A stretch of 24,530 bases of DNA from IMG/VR virus record IMGVR_UViG_3300021598_000033, positions 1 to 24,530 of that record; one strand, given 5' to 3'. The DNA comes from a virus. Position numbers and translations under genes: made by a program. The notes below the pieces were generated by a model that did not search any database, was not told the origin of the DNA, and worked only from the letters and a program-made list of their open reading frames with translations. Below, piece after piece: positions 10,034 through 16,973 of this stretch; positions within the stretch are counted from its first letter, which is position 1; each line of letters opens with the position of its first letter.

Positions 10034-10647
10034 TAATACCTCACAGCAATAAGTGAGAAATCATTAATAGCGTTTGTTGGCTGTCCTTGGCCATCAATAT
10101 TCATGGCTTGTCTTAGGTATCCACCTCTGCCATTCTCTGCTGGTGATCCAATAGCGACAGACTGCCAATACTGGCTCTTCTCGGTTTGATCCGTAATAGG
10201 TAAAGCAAGATGCCAAGTCATCATATATTTGAGCAACTGCACAAAATAACTGGGCATATCGTATTCGGGTACGGCATATTGATAATCAATATAAACCTCT
10301 TCATAGTCAGTCAATAACTTGCTGCCCATGATTCTGTATTCTTTGCGTGGTGGGATGCCAACAGCGTTTGTATCATATACGGCTCTAGGAGCGCCTAAGC
10401 GGTCTCCAGGCAATTGATATTCGTAGCGGTACTCATTGGTAGGAGTTGTCACCAATCGAGCAATAGAGGTCTTTTTAAAGCTAAATGACCAAGGGTAAAG
10501 TATTAAGGCTTGATTGCGAATATCCGCATACAAGCGGTCAGCAATCGATGCCTCATCAGTTCCCTCGTCAAATGAGGAGATAGGCTTTGCGCCTAACATC
10601 ACGCAAGCATCAGAACATATTGATAGTGCGGTATCGCCAGCTGCCAT
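10033..10647 (-). CDS. Tail tubular protein A (head-tail adaptor), 204 aa
   Basis: First gene of the tail block. It starts AAGDTALSICSDACVMLGA, followed by SSFDEGTDEASIADRLYADI and LILYPWSFSFKKTSIARL, the signature of the T7 gp11-like tail tube family ('a.iCn.AL..lGa..I.s.dd.s..A......y......L...pW.fA...'). It sits between the portal ring and the nozzle as a dodecameric adaptor. Ribosome site GGAG lies 6-10 bp before the ATG. A hairpin (10668-10700) lies just upstream, so its transcript level may be below that of the capsid genes. Confidence 0.85.
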   Translation of the reverse strand: MAAGDTALSICSDACVMLGAKPISSFDEGTDEASIADRLYADIRNQALILYPWSFSFKKTSIARLVTTPTNEYRYEYQLPGDRLGAPRAVYDTNAVGIPPRKEYRIMGSKLLTDYEEVYIDYQYAVPEYDMPSYFVQLLKYMMTWHLALPITDQTEKSQYWQSVAIGSPAENGRGGYLRQAMNIDGQGQPTNAINDFSLIAVRY

Positions 10648-10667
10648 TTAAATCTCCAATGTAAGAA

Positions 10668-10700
10668 TGGGCTATCGCCAGTTTTGCCAGCAATAGCCCA
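10668..10700 (-). terminator. Terminator-like hairpin between decoration and tail tubular A genes
   Basis: The arms TGGGCTAT (10668-10675) and ATAGCCCA (10693-10700) are perfect inverted repeats. In the minus-strand transcript the stem extends to about 11 bp with one U-G pair and closes on an 11-nt loop. It is followed only by UUCUU, not a long U run, so it is probably a leaky terminator or an RNA-processing or stabilising hairpin at the 3' end of the capsid/decoration message. Confidence 0.5.
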
Positions 10701-10718
10701 CCTTGATACTAGATACTA

Positions 10719-10991
10719 TTAGTCAGTATCGGTTGCACTTACAGTTGTACCATCAGCAATATCAACAGTTGATGACGTTACCGAGTTTACATATGTCAAG
10801 ACTAGGCTTGGAGTTGTGGTGTCATATACAAACAGAATGTCACCAACTTTAACCATGTCTTTCAACGCTGCAAAATAACCAACTGTGTTAACAGTAGCTT
10901 GGGTATCAGCAGTTTTATACAAATACATCGATGGAGCATTACCAGCCTTCGATGCACATACAGTTACTAAACCATCAGCAGAATATGCCAT
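10719..10991 (-). CDS. Putative capsid decoration/head protein, 90 aa
   Basis: Small protein 17 bp after the major capsid gene with a strong ribosome site (AGGAGAG). The sequence AYSADGLVTVCASKAGNAPS, then YLYKTADTQATVNTVGYFA and MVKVGDILFVYDTTT looks like a compact beta fold. I recognise the 'aGNaPs.y.Y.T.Dt.atV...gYF..a...l.vGD.i' layout from small genes following capsid genes in many podoviruses. Position and strong ribosome site suggest a high-copy head surface or stabilising protein, but no function has been shown from sequence. Confidence 0.6.
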   Translation of the reverse strand: MAYSADGLVTVCASKAGNAPSMYLYKTADTQATVNTVGYFAALKDMVKVGDILFVYDTTTPSLVLTYVNSVTSSTVDIADGTTVSATDTD

Positions 10992-11008
10992 ATCAGTCTC
11001 TCCTTAGA

Positions 11009-11851
11009 TTAAGATTCACGAGCGGTGATTTTGACAATACCCTCATCATCGATGTTAATTGCACCGGCTGAGAACAAGCTGTTCACGAGGAACGAGGTCT
11101 TCTCAGGGATGTAGTTAACTTCGGTGCGTGGAGCAATACCTTCTGCATAGCCGATGGCATCTTTGTGGAAAGCAAAGCAAGTGCGGTCTAAAGAACCATC
11201 AACTGCTAGGCCACCCTCAGAGCGGTCACCAAGGATATGGAAAGTAAAGCCCAAGAACGTATTGATTTCACCAGCAACAAGTGCTTTAACAGTATTGAAG
11301 TCAGAGCTGGTTACTGCTGTCTCAGACAACAACGATGCCAAACCATTTGCGTGGAGGATAATGTGACGGCCCTCTGGAGGTACGTTGTTTTTATCCAACA
11401 ACTTCTTAGCTTCACGCAACTTGGCTACGTTCATGTTGGTATCGCTACCACCGATATCGTTAGAAACAGTCAAGCTGGTGCTAGATGCTGTTAAAGCATC
11501 AAGAATCAACTGGTCTTGTCTACGGCCAATAGCGTTACCCAAAACTTGTACAAGCTCTTGGCGCTCGTCAAAGTTAACTTTAGCCTGGCTGAAAATGTCG
11601 CTGTACTCAGCTGCATTGTAGTCAGATAGGGTGCAAGTAACATTTGAGAATGCTACGTTTAATGGGGTTACATCAGATTGAGAAATGCGTGGGGTAGCCA
11701 CACCTTTGCCAACTTTTGGAAACTTAACAGTAGAACCTTCTACTCCACGACGCTGACGAACAGCACCAACCAGCATTGCCTTGCCCTGGTAGGCCTGTTT
11801 TACCTCAGCATCAAATAGAGTTACAAAGGCATTAGATAATGAAATGCTCAT
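11009..11851 (-). CDS. Major capsid protein, 280 aa
   Basis: Follows portal and scaffold in the canonical head-gene order. Recognisable parts are an N-terminal helical arm (LSNAFVTLFDAEVKQAYQ), a GSTVKFPKVGKGVATPR strand region, a long helix SQAKVNFDERQELVQVLGNA leading to RRQDQLILDAL, a KLREAKKLLDKNNVPPEGRH segment, and a C-terminal beta segment ending FSAGAINIDDEGIVKITARES. These are typical of the group of HK97-fold capsid proteins found with T7-like connectors. The HK97 fold is inferred, not seen. Ribosome site AGGAGAAAC lies 5-9 bp before the ATG. The gene has its own leader region behind a terminator. Confidence 0.85.
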   Translation of the reverse strand: MSISLSNAFVTLFDAEVKQAYQGKAMLVGAVRQRRGVEGSTVKFPKVGKGVATPRISQSDVTPLNVAFSNVTCTLSDYNAAEYSDIFSQAKVNFDERQELVQVLGNAIGRRQDQLILDALTASSTSLTVSNDIGGSDTNMNVAKLREAKKLLDKNNVPPEGRHIILHANGLASLLSETAVTSSDFNTVKALVAGEINTFLGFTFHILGDRSEGGLAVDGSLDRTCFAFHKDAIGYAEGIAPRTEVNYIPEKTSFLVNSLFSAGAINIDDEGIVKITARES

Positions 11852-12063
11852 GTGTTTCTCCTAAAAAGGTAAAAAAATAAAATAGGTTTTTGCTTTGGTG
11901 TGCCTGTTGTCAGGGCCTATGCTTGCTAATTACGTCAGCCAATCGTCAGATTCATCTGCATCAAGGGCCAATTAAATGGTATGCCTTAAATGAGTTTCTA
12001 GCAGAATTGTAGAAAAAATACAACATCTAGTTGCATATTTTTAATTTTTACTAAATGTTGATG
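11852..12063 (-). promoter_or_regulatory. Non-coding leader of the capsid gene
   Basis: AT-rich gap between the scaffold terminator and the capsid ORF, the longest leader in the late block. On the minus strand it has one weak sigma70-like arrangement (11995-12023), a short inverted repeat TTGTA/TACAA (12007-12011 and 12019-12023), and a T-rich run just before the capsid ribosome site. No ORF with a ribosome site was found in it. A separate capsid promoter is a reasonable inference because the terminator sits directly upstream. Confidence 0.45.
11995..12023 (-). promoter_or_regulatory. Weak sigma70-like promoter candidate for capsid operon
   Basis: Minus-strand TTGTAT (12018-12023) and TAGAAA (11995-12000) are 17 bp apart, matching the consensus boxes at 3 and 4 of 6 positions. 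The match is weak; support comes mainly from its place downstream of a strong terminator and about 145 bp before the capsid start. A phage-specific promoter of unknown consensus is equally possible. Confidence 0.22.
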
Positions 12064-12091
12064 AAAAACCCCCGGCAAACTGCACCGGGGG
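12064..12091 (-). terminator. Rho-independent terminator after scaffold gene
   Basis: In the minus-strand transcript CCCCCGG (12085-12091) pairs with CCGGGGG (12069-12075) around a 9-nt loop and is followed directly by UUUUU (12064-12068). This is a textbook intrinsic terminator, about 30 bp past the scaffold stop. It separates portal/scaffold from capsid transcription. Confidence 0.88.
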
Positions 12092-12122
12092 GAGGGTCAC
12101 TCTCGTGAGGAGATTCCTTATT

Positions 12123-12899
12123 TTAGCCGAAATTCTGAGCAAACATTCGCTCAACTTTGGCTCGGTAGGCTGGATCTGTCTTGTACTTAGGATCGCCAAC
12201 CATCTGGTACAACTCATCTTTCGATGGCGCACCTTCAATGGGTACTGACTCGGTGGGGATACGAGAGCCTTCATAAGTCTCACGCAATTTCATCAAAGCC
12301 TTTAAGCCCTTGGCTGTACCACCCATGTACTTAAACTCTTCAAAGTCATCTTTACCCCAAACTCCTTTGTTTACAAGGCCTCTAGCCCAATCTGTCATTC
12401 CTTTAATAATGACATCTGCGTTAGGACCAAGAGCTGCCTTTTCTTCAGCAAGTGATCTAGTGACAGTTTCTACTTTCTCTGCACTCATGCCAACCACTTT
12501 GCCAACCAAACTATCTAAGGCGAGTTGCGATATCCCATTCTCTTTAGCCCAATCCAAGACGTGGCTACGAACTGGGTCATTCTCTGGAATTGCGCCAAAT
12601 GCGGATGCATCGTATTTGCCATCTGCTGGAGCTTTGTGTTTGCCTTGCGATATCTGCTTACGCAAGTCCATCCACGATTTTGCTATGCCCTCAAGATCGG
12701 GGGCTGCATCGTCTTTCTTCCAAAAGTTCTCAGGCCACCAATCAGGCCTGTCTAGCGGAGTGTCATCCTCTTGCTCTGCTAAATGAGATATCTGTGATGC
12801 TTCTGGGTTTTGCTGCTCTGTACCTTGGCTGTCCTCAGTTGTTACTGAGTCCAGTAGGCCACCATCCTCTGTGGGCTGGACTGCTTCGGTAGTTTCCAT
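12123..12899 (-). CDS. Capsid scaffolding (assembly) protein, 258 aa
   Basis: Gene between portal and major capsid, highly charged and without cysteine. The N-terminal 45 residues are acidic and disordered (EDGGLLDSVTTEDSQGTE). Then comes RPDWWPENFWKKDD (about 51-64) followed by LEGIAKSWMDLRKQISQGK, the 'rP.WlP.kFW......d.e.LAkSY.eLEkk' signature of podovirus scaffolds. The C-terminus (DPKYKTDPAYRAKVERMFAQ) is basic and helical, as needed to bind the capsid protein. It directs prohead assembly and leaves before packaging. Ribosome site AGGA lies 10 bp upstream, at the stop of the Bbp19-like gene. An intrinsic terminator follows. Confidence 0.88.
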   Translation of the reverse strand: METTEAVQPTEDGGLLDSVTTEDSQGTEQQNPEASQISHLAEQEDDTPLDRPDWWPENFWKKDDAAPDLEGIAKSWMDLRKQISQGKHKAPADGKYDASAFGAIPENDPVRSHVLDWAKENGISQLALDSLVGKVVGMSAEKVETVTRSLAEEKAALGPNADVIIKGMTDWARGLVNKGVWGKDDFEEFKYMGGTAKGLKALMKLRETYEGSRIPTESVPIEGAPSKDELYQMVGDPKYKTDPAYRAKVERMFAQNFG

Positions 12900-12901
12900 T
12901 T

Positions 12902-13168
12902 TTACATTTTCCTCGCTTTATTAATCCTTGCTTCAAGATCCCGAATCACGCTGTTTTGTCCTTCTCGATAAAAAGCATAACTAGGATCAGCGCCAGGCAA
13001 GGCAACTGGCTGCTCTAACAAAGTGGCTCTTAACCACTTCATTAGTTTTTCGCCATCCTCTGAGCTGAGAACTCGGAGGCATAATTTGTTTAGGTCTTCT
13101 ACTGATTGGTCAACATCACGAATATCTGTAACTACACTTTCTAAGCCAGCCCATCCGTCAACATTCAT
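12902..13168 (-). CDS. Bbp19-like small phage protein, 88 aa
   Basis: Short helical protein between portal and scaffold. The core SSEDGEKLMKWLRATLLEQP and then PSYAFYREGQNSVIRDLEAR (about residues 63-82) fits the family named after Bordetella phage BPP-1 Bbp19 ('..F..t.~.G~~vl~~L......~~~d~...~yreGqr~li~~I'). Function is unknown; the constant place next to the portal suggests a head-assembly role. The ribosome site GGAGG is formed by the last portal codons, 7 bp upstream. Confidence 0.75.
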   Translation of the reverse strand: MNVDGWAGLESVVTDIRDVDQSVEDLNKLCLRVLSSEDGEKLMKWLRATLLEQPVALPGADPSYAFYREGQNSVIRDLEARINKARKM

Positions 13169-13171
13169 CTA

Positions 13172-14743
13172 TTAGCCTCCAGCCATTTTCAGCATTTCTG
13201 GTACAGCCTCTGGGTTTTGCTCGGCAACCTGAGATGCCTGTTGAGCAATCTGCTGGAGATTGTATTGGCGCTCTGCTGAGTCATTACGCAACCTTGATGG
13301 GATGCCTAGTTTGTCTGCAATGTAGTCTGTAATCTCGCCCATCTTAGGTGTTGCTTGGCCCTCTGGTCCAAAGCCTTGAGCCATCTGCACGAACTGCATG
13401 ACGTTGGTTACGTCTTCCATATTCTGAGCCATAGCTAATGGGGCAACTGGTGCTACCTTTACCTCTAGACCATTCACACGCAAAGGCATATCGATAATGC
13501 CTCTGTCATCCATTACTTGCAGTATCTTAGATACAAGCGGAATCATGGTCTCATTAATCAATCGGCCAAATGCAGATCCAAGATTCTGACTCAACTCCTT
13601 CATACGTTCTACGACTTCAGTTGCGGAGCGAGCAGACATATTATCGGGAGGCAAACTCTCGTCTAACAGTATGCGCTTGATGTTCCCTCGTAGGTCTCCC
13701 ATGATAATCTGAGCCACATTAAAGTCACCAGCTCGTGGCAATGGCTTTAGTGACTCGCCCTGTGGGCCTCCGTTTCTGGCTACAGGGATGATTGCTCCTG
13801 GGATAATCTTGACAGTTGCTGGGTTAAGAACTCCATCGTCAGCAGCTGTATACACACCAGATATAGCCAAAGATGCATTCTTTAATACTAGCTCTAGTGT
13901 TTTGTTCAATGTCTTGATATCAGGCAACGCAGTAATCAATGGGCCTCTGCCATATATCTCACCGGCCACCTTCATATAGCGACTGACTACCCAAGGACTC
14001 TTCTTGAGTCTGCGATAGACCAACTCTTGCTTAGATTCTTTGTGGATAACGTGATAGCAAAAGTCACCACGTTTTGGATCAAATACTGTAGCCTCAATCA
14101 ACTCAAAGTCTTCTGTTGGCTTTTGGTCAATCTTCTGCTGTAGGTCTGATGGGATTGTGGCATCTCTCCATTGCTGAATGATTGCCTCGCCCTTAATACG
14201 CATACGTCTGTATACATTGTCTACCTGACCATTAGCGCCCTCTTCAAAGGCAACTAAAAACTGTGGCACAGGAATGAAGTTGATTGGTGATGTGTCATCA
14301 CCAGGCTGAACCATCATTACTGCTGTACCAACTGCTAGGTCAAGCAAGAACTCACCCATCGCAATGTCAAAGTTAGACTGCTTGAGAGTTGCAAACATCT
14401 TGTCTGCATAGATATCAAGAGCTGCTGAGGCCTCTGCCTTGCGGTCTTCTGGAATATCTGGTCCAGTTTCTAATCTGCACCATTTACGCTGTGGCGGGAA
14501 TATTCCTGATTGTAGGCGGTTGGCAAAGCGCTGAGTTGAATTAATAGCGGTTGCATCAAACACACGATTCATCTTCTTAGCACCGCCAACCTTACCATCA
14601 TAATAGCCGTCATAGAGATTACGCTGTGGCAGAGCAAACTCATATGCCTCATCGTATAGGTCTCTAAAATCCTCTTTCTTACGCAACGCAATATCGTGGC
14701 GCTTGAGGATGTCTTCGGGTTTTAATCTCATCATTTCAGCCAT
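13172..14743 (-). CDS. Portal / head-to-tail connector protein, 523 aa
   Basis: Full-length member of the T7 gp8-like head-tail connector family. Features seen: N-terminal helices with LYDEAYEFALPQRNLYDGYY (about 29-48), KMNRVFDATAINSTQRFANR then LQSGIFPPQRKWCRLE, the mid-region QELVYRRLKKSPWVVSRYMK and EIYGRGPLITALPDIKTLNK, and RSATEVVERMKELSQNLGSA in the crown/wing helix. The C-terminus (QIAQQASQVAEQNPEAVPEM) is a helical tail. The protein forms the dodecameric ring through which TerL pumps DNA and to which the tail attaches. The start overlaps the upstream stop (TAATG), and GGAG is 8-11 bp before it. Confidence 0.93.
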   Translation of the reverse strand: MAEMMRLKPEDILKRHDIALRKKEDFRDLYDEAYEFALPQRNLYDGYYDGKVGGAKKMNRVFDATAINSTQRFANRLQSGIFPPQRKWCRLETGPDIPEDRKAEASAALDIYADKMFATLKQSNFDIAMGEFLLDLAVGTAVMMVQPGDDTSPINFIPVPQFLVAFEEGANGQVDNVYRRMRIKGEAIIQQWRDATIPSDLQQKIDQKPTEDFELIEATVFDPKRGDFCYHVIHKESKQELVYRRLKKSPWVVSRYMKVAGEIYGRGPLITALPDIKTLNKTLELVLKNASLAISGVYTAADDGVLNPATVKIIPGAIIPVARNGGPQGESLKPLPRAGDFNVAQIIMGDLRGNIKRILLDESLPPDNMSARSATEVVERMKELSQNLGSAFGRLINETMIPLVSKILQVMDDRGIIDMPLRVNGLEVKVAPVAPLAMAQNMEDVTNVMQFVQMAQGFGPEGQATPKMGEITDYIADKLGIPSRLRNDSAERQYNLQQIAQQASQVAEQNPEAVPEMLKMAGG

Positions 14744-15132
14744 TATTCAATCTCCGAATCCATTAACATTGTTCTACCTCTTAATCTTCCAGCTTTTTCA
14801 AGCCTCTCATAATCTGCTTTTGTTATGCCAACCTCGTCAGGATTTTTTCCTGTTTCACGCATGAAATATTCCTTCCATGCTGTTGGGTGGCTTTCAGATT
14901 TCAACATCTTTCCACCTTCATCAGATGATGGCCAATGGAATTTATTTTTATCGTATGGGTCTCTTTCTGGTCTAATGCCAGCCTTCCAAGCAGCTCGATA
15001 GTCGTAATCTGTCGTATCTAGGTCTGGAGCCTCGTCATATTCTTTGACGTACTCTTTAAACCATTCAGTACCTTTTATCCAAGATAGAAATGATTTTTCT
15101 TCAGCTGGAGATAATTCTGTCATTTCAGCCAT
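14743..15132 (-). CDS. Conserved phage protein of unknown function, 129 aa
   Basis: Starts MAEMTELSPAEEKSF. I chose the ATG at 15132 over one nine codons upstream because AAAAGGATT sits just before it and it lies 1 bp past the neighbour's stop. Conserved-looking parts are WFKEYVKEYDEAPDLDTTDY, DYRAAWKAGI and FHWPSSDEGGKMLKSESHPT then AWKEYFMRETGKNPDE. I associate the 'DYDyraawkag...h..d.y.H.p......K...HPT..k' layout with a small protein near the portal of many tailed phages. No catalytic motif and no known function. Probably an assembly factor or minor virion protein, by position only. Confidence 0.6.
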   Translation of the reverse strand: MAEMTELSPAEEKSFLSWIKGTEWFKEYVKEYDEAPDLDTTDYDYRAAWKAGIRPERDPYDKNKFHWPSSDEGGKMLKSESHPTAWKEYFMRETGKNPDEVGITKADYERLEKAGRLRGRTMLMDSEIE

Positions 15133-15133
15133 A

Positions 15134-15406
15134 TCAATCCTTTTTGTGTCTATTTGCAAAGTTACGAGCTGCCTCTTTGCTACCGAATCCCCACGCTTGC
15201 AACGCTTTCTTTAAGCGAGTTGGTCTGCCTTTCTCATCTACTAAAGGCCCAGCCATCCCACCAAAGCGAGCAGCAAAAGATACCCTTCTTGGGTTGGTTC
15301 CACCCTTAACTGGGGCCTGTAGATTGCCACCTTCTTTGCGCTCAAAGTATTTGCGCCCAGCCTCGTTAAGACCACCCTTTGGGTTTTGATGTTTTTTTAA
15401 TGTCAT
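15134..15406 (-). CDS. DUF6321-like small basic protein, 90 aa
   Basis: Sequence MTLKKHQNPKGGLNEAGRKY, then ERKEGGNLQAPVKGG, NPRRVSFAARFGGMAGP and DEKGRPTRLKKALQAWGF matches the layout of the phage family I know as DUF6321 ('npkGGLs.kGR..y....g.nLk.P.......R..SFcaR..gm.gp..d.kGrptRk..aL..W'). Strongly basic, so nucleic-acid or capsid-interior binding is possible; function unknown. The ATG at 15406 overlaps the upstream stop (ATGA), which I prefer to a GTG three codons earlier. Confidence 0.7.
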   Translation of the reverse strand: MTLKKHQNPKGGLNEAGRKYFERKEGGNLQAPVKGGTNPRRVSFAARFGGMAGPLVDEKGRPTRLKKALQAWGFGSKEAARNFANRHKKD

Positions 15407-15987
15407 TCGTACCACTCAATCATTAAGTGAGCCATATGCGCTTGCCCACTTCTGTTTGTCAATCTAAACAAATACGTTGTTAGCGGAGCCAATACATATT
15501 GGAATGAAAATGCAGCGGATCCAGTTGCCTGACCACCAGAGCCACCAGAAAGAAACTCACCAGTTAACTGTGTTCCAGTAGTGGTAACTGTTGGATTAAT
15601 TAATATTGCACTTGCGCTTGTGTTGGCTGATGACCTATAGCGATTGATTGCTGTAAACGATGTGCCACCAGTTACTGTTGCATTTTCAAAAATAGTAAAC
15701 TCTGCATCACCGCCACACTTAACATCAAATACTAGGTGAGGATACTTGCCAGTAGCCCAAGCAACAGCAATATTAATTGATGCATCGTCAGCTAATTGGT
15801 TTGCGTCACCATTTAAAAAATATGCGTAAAAGGCTCTGCCTTCATGCAATCTGATATGGTTAATGTCAGCCATAACAAATGGCTTCTCTGATCCGGCAAC
15901 AACTTGATTGCCATCCTTATCAATATATGTTGGTGTAACAAATATTGATTTGGTGTTATCAGACTCCCGCTGGACAATGATAGCCAT
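15403..15987 (-). CDS. Beta-rich putative virion surface protein, 194 aa
   Basis: Sequence is nearly all beta strands. Landmarks are EGRAFYAYFLNGDA, then AEFTIFENATVTGGTSFTAI, NRYRSSANTSASAILINPTV and the closing TTYLFRLTNRSGQAHMAHLM with final IEWYE. The 'e.....gt......NR....' core and 'p.t.Yl.r.tN.s......~~.~~WYE' end recall small jelly-roll-like structural proteins in tailed phages, often head decorations or fibres. No signal peptide or membrane helix. The family is recognised only by feel; role not proven. Confidence 0.55.
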   Translation of the reverse strand: MAIIVQRESDNTKSIFVTPTYIDKDGNQVVAGSEKPFVMADINHIRLHEGRAFYAYFLNGDANQLADDASINIAVAWATGKYPHLVFDVKCGGDAEFTIFENATVTGGTSFTAINRYRSSANTSASAILINPTVTTTGTQLTGEFLSGGSGGQATGSAAFSFQYVLAPLTTYLFRLTNRSGQAHMAHLMIEWYE

Positions 15988-16175
15988 TAGTCTTCTTCAT
16001 CCTCTAGCTCGGATGCTTTGTACATATCCATCTCGTTTGGCTTAGAACGGCCAGCCTTTTGAGCAAGCATCTTAGCCACCTTCTTTTGGAATGGTGTCAA
16101 CTTCATAGGCTTCTTCTCTTCCTCGCCCATGCCTTTGTGGTCTTCGCCAAACTCAAACGATAGTTCTACTTTCAT
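15987..16175 (-). CDS. Small charged protein, paralogue of upstream 50-aa protein
   Basis: 62 residues. An acidic N-terminus (MKVELSFEFGEDHKGMGEEE) leads to KLTPFQKKVAKMLAQKAGRS, then PNEMDMYKASELEDEED. The central 'KL(T/S)P.QK..AK.(M/L)A.KAGR..PN..D...A' block is shared with the upstream 50-aa gene, so the two look like tandem duplicates, this one with an added N-terminal strand and an acidic tail. ATGA overlap with the upstream stop. Function unknown. Confidence 0.55.
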   Translation of the reverse strand: MKVELSFEFGEDHKGMGEEEKKPMKLTPFQKKVAKMLAQKAGRSKPNEMDMYKASELEDEED

Positions 16176-16324
16176 TTTTTAGATGCTCTCATGTTATCTA
16201 CAAGATTTGGATATGGTCTACCAGCTTTCTTGGCCATTGCTTTAGCAGCAGCCTTCTGCATGGGAGACAACTTCTCAGGCTTACCTAAACCTTTTGGTCT
16301 TTCTTTATCCCAGACTTCTTTCAT
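16172..16324 (-). CDS. Small basic phage protein, 50 aa
   Basis: Translation begins MKEVWDKERPKGLGKPEKLS, continues PMQKAAAKAMAKKAGRPYPN and ends LVDNMRASKK. Lysine-rich helix with a KAGRP motif. Its frame is fully coupled: the start shares a base with the upstream stop (TAATG) and its stop shares ATGA with the next start, strong support for a real gene despite its size. Homologous to the core of the next gene. Small basic proteins in this position may bind DNA or assemble in the head; no function can be assigned. Confidence 0.6.
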   Translation of the reverse strand: MKEVWDKERPKGLGKPEKLSPMQKAAAKAMAKKAGRPYPNLVDNMRASKK

Positions 16325-16479
16325 TAGTAGCCCCCAGCTTTACGGCCTTCAGACATTGCGATTGCTTTTGCCTGAGCTGGTGTTTTTACTTTCTGACCAG
16401 AGCTTGACTTGAGCTTTCCTTTGGAATACTCACGCATTACTTTGGCAACTTTGGCTTGCATCTTATCTGTATCTGGCAT
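16324..16479 (-). CDS. DUF6496-like small protein, 51 aa
   Basis: Translation MPDTDKMQAKVAKVMREYSK, then GKLKSSSGQKVKTPAQAKAI and AMSEGRKAGGY. The 'kV.kVM.Eyk.GkLks..g.kV....QA.AIAmSE..kag' layout is that of DUF6496, a short basic family in phages and bacteria. Strong ribosome site AGAGGATAG 4 bp before ATG. Function unknown; it lies in a run of six small genes between the gp13-like and beta-rich protein genes. Confidence 0.68.
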   Translation of the reverse strand: MPDTDKMQAKVAKVMREYSKGKLKSSSGQKVKTPAQAKAIAMSEGRKAGGY

Positions 16480-16488
16480 ATCTATCCT

Positions 16489-16725
16489 CTATAGGTTTTG
16501 ATTGGAACCAAGTGTTTCTTGCATACCCATCTCTGGGTTTAGACGTGAATCAGAAAGGAGTTGACGGCCTCTACGTCTTGCGCCACGCATTCTTGCGCCA
16601 GCCTCTTCCTGTGCCTGTGTTGCTTGTGATTTTTGAGCCGCTGCTTTTCTTTCTGCTTCCGCTGCATCTGCCATTGGTTGTGATGCAACTGCTTTGGCGC
16701 TACCGCCTCCAAATACTCCACCCAT
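16489..16725 (-). CDS. Small MGG-FGG protein, copy 2 (78 aa)
   Basis: Begins MGGVFGGGSAKAVASQ, has an alanine/glutamine-rich helix, then a basic region RMRGARRRGRQLLSDSRLNP and ends MGMQETLGSNQNL. It parallels its upstream neighbour almost position for position, so the pair arose by tandem duplication. Small 'Gly-rich start, helix, RRGR..LLS' proteins occur near tail or internal virion genes. T7 gp7.3 has a comparable basic end, so a minor virion role is a plausible inference, not a demonstrated homology. Confidence 0.55.
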   Translation of the reverse strand: MGGVFGGGSAKAVASQPMADAAEAERKAAAQKSQATQAQEEAGARMRGARRRGRQLLSDSRLNPEMGMQETLGSNQNL

Positions 16726-16727
16726 GA

Positions 16728-16973
16728 TTAGCTCACTTTCATTTCGTTAGAGCCAAGCGTTTGAATGCCTGTCTCTGGGGTTAAACGTGTATCCGATAAC
16801 AACATACGGCTACCACCACGAACTCTTGCTTTAGCACGAGCTGCGTTTTGCTCTGCGAGCTGTCGCTTTTCTTCTTCAGCTTGCGCCCTAATTCTTTCGT
16901 TCTCTGCTTTAGTCTCAGCAGCTGCTCGTTCAGCACCGCTGGTATCTGGAGATCCACCAAATAGTCCACCCAT
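16728..16973 (-). CDS. Small MGG-FGG protein, copy 1 (81 aa)
   Basis: Begins MGGLFGGSPDTSGAER, continues as a charged coiled helix (ETKAENERIRAQAEEEKRQL), and ends with RVRGGSRMLLSDTRLTPETG then IQTLGSNEMKVS. The start and the 'R.RG.R.LLSD.RL.PE.G.Q..LGSN' end are shared with the next gene. It begins directly after the gp13-like stop and ends 2 bp before the next ATG. Probable minor structural or assembly protein by position; no family named. Confidence 0.55.
   Translation of the reverse strand: MGGLFGGSPDTSGAERAAAETKAENERIRAQAEEEKRQLAEQNAARAKARVRGGSRMLLSDTRLTPETGIQTLGSNEMKVS

Noticed and set aside
12310-12786. Plus-strand ORF of 158 codons
   Set aside because: Antisense to the scaffold gene over its whole length; no ribosome site and cysteine/serine-rich shadow composition.
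15134-15415. GTG start for the DUF6321-like protein at 15415
   Set aside because: The ATG at 15406 forms the ATGA overlap used elsewhere in this operon.
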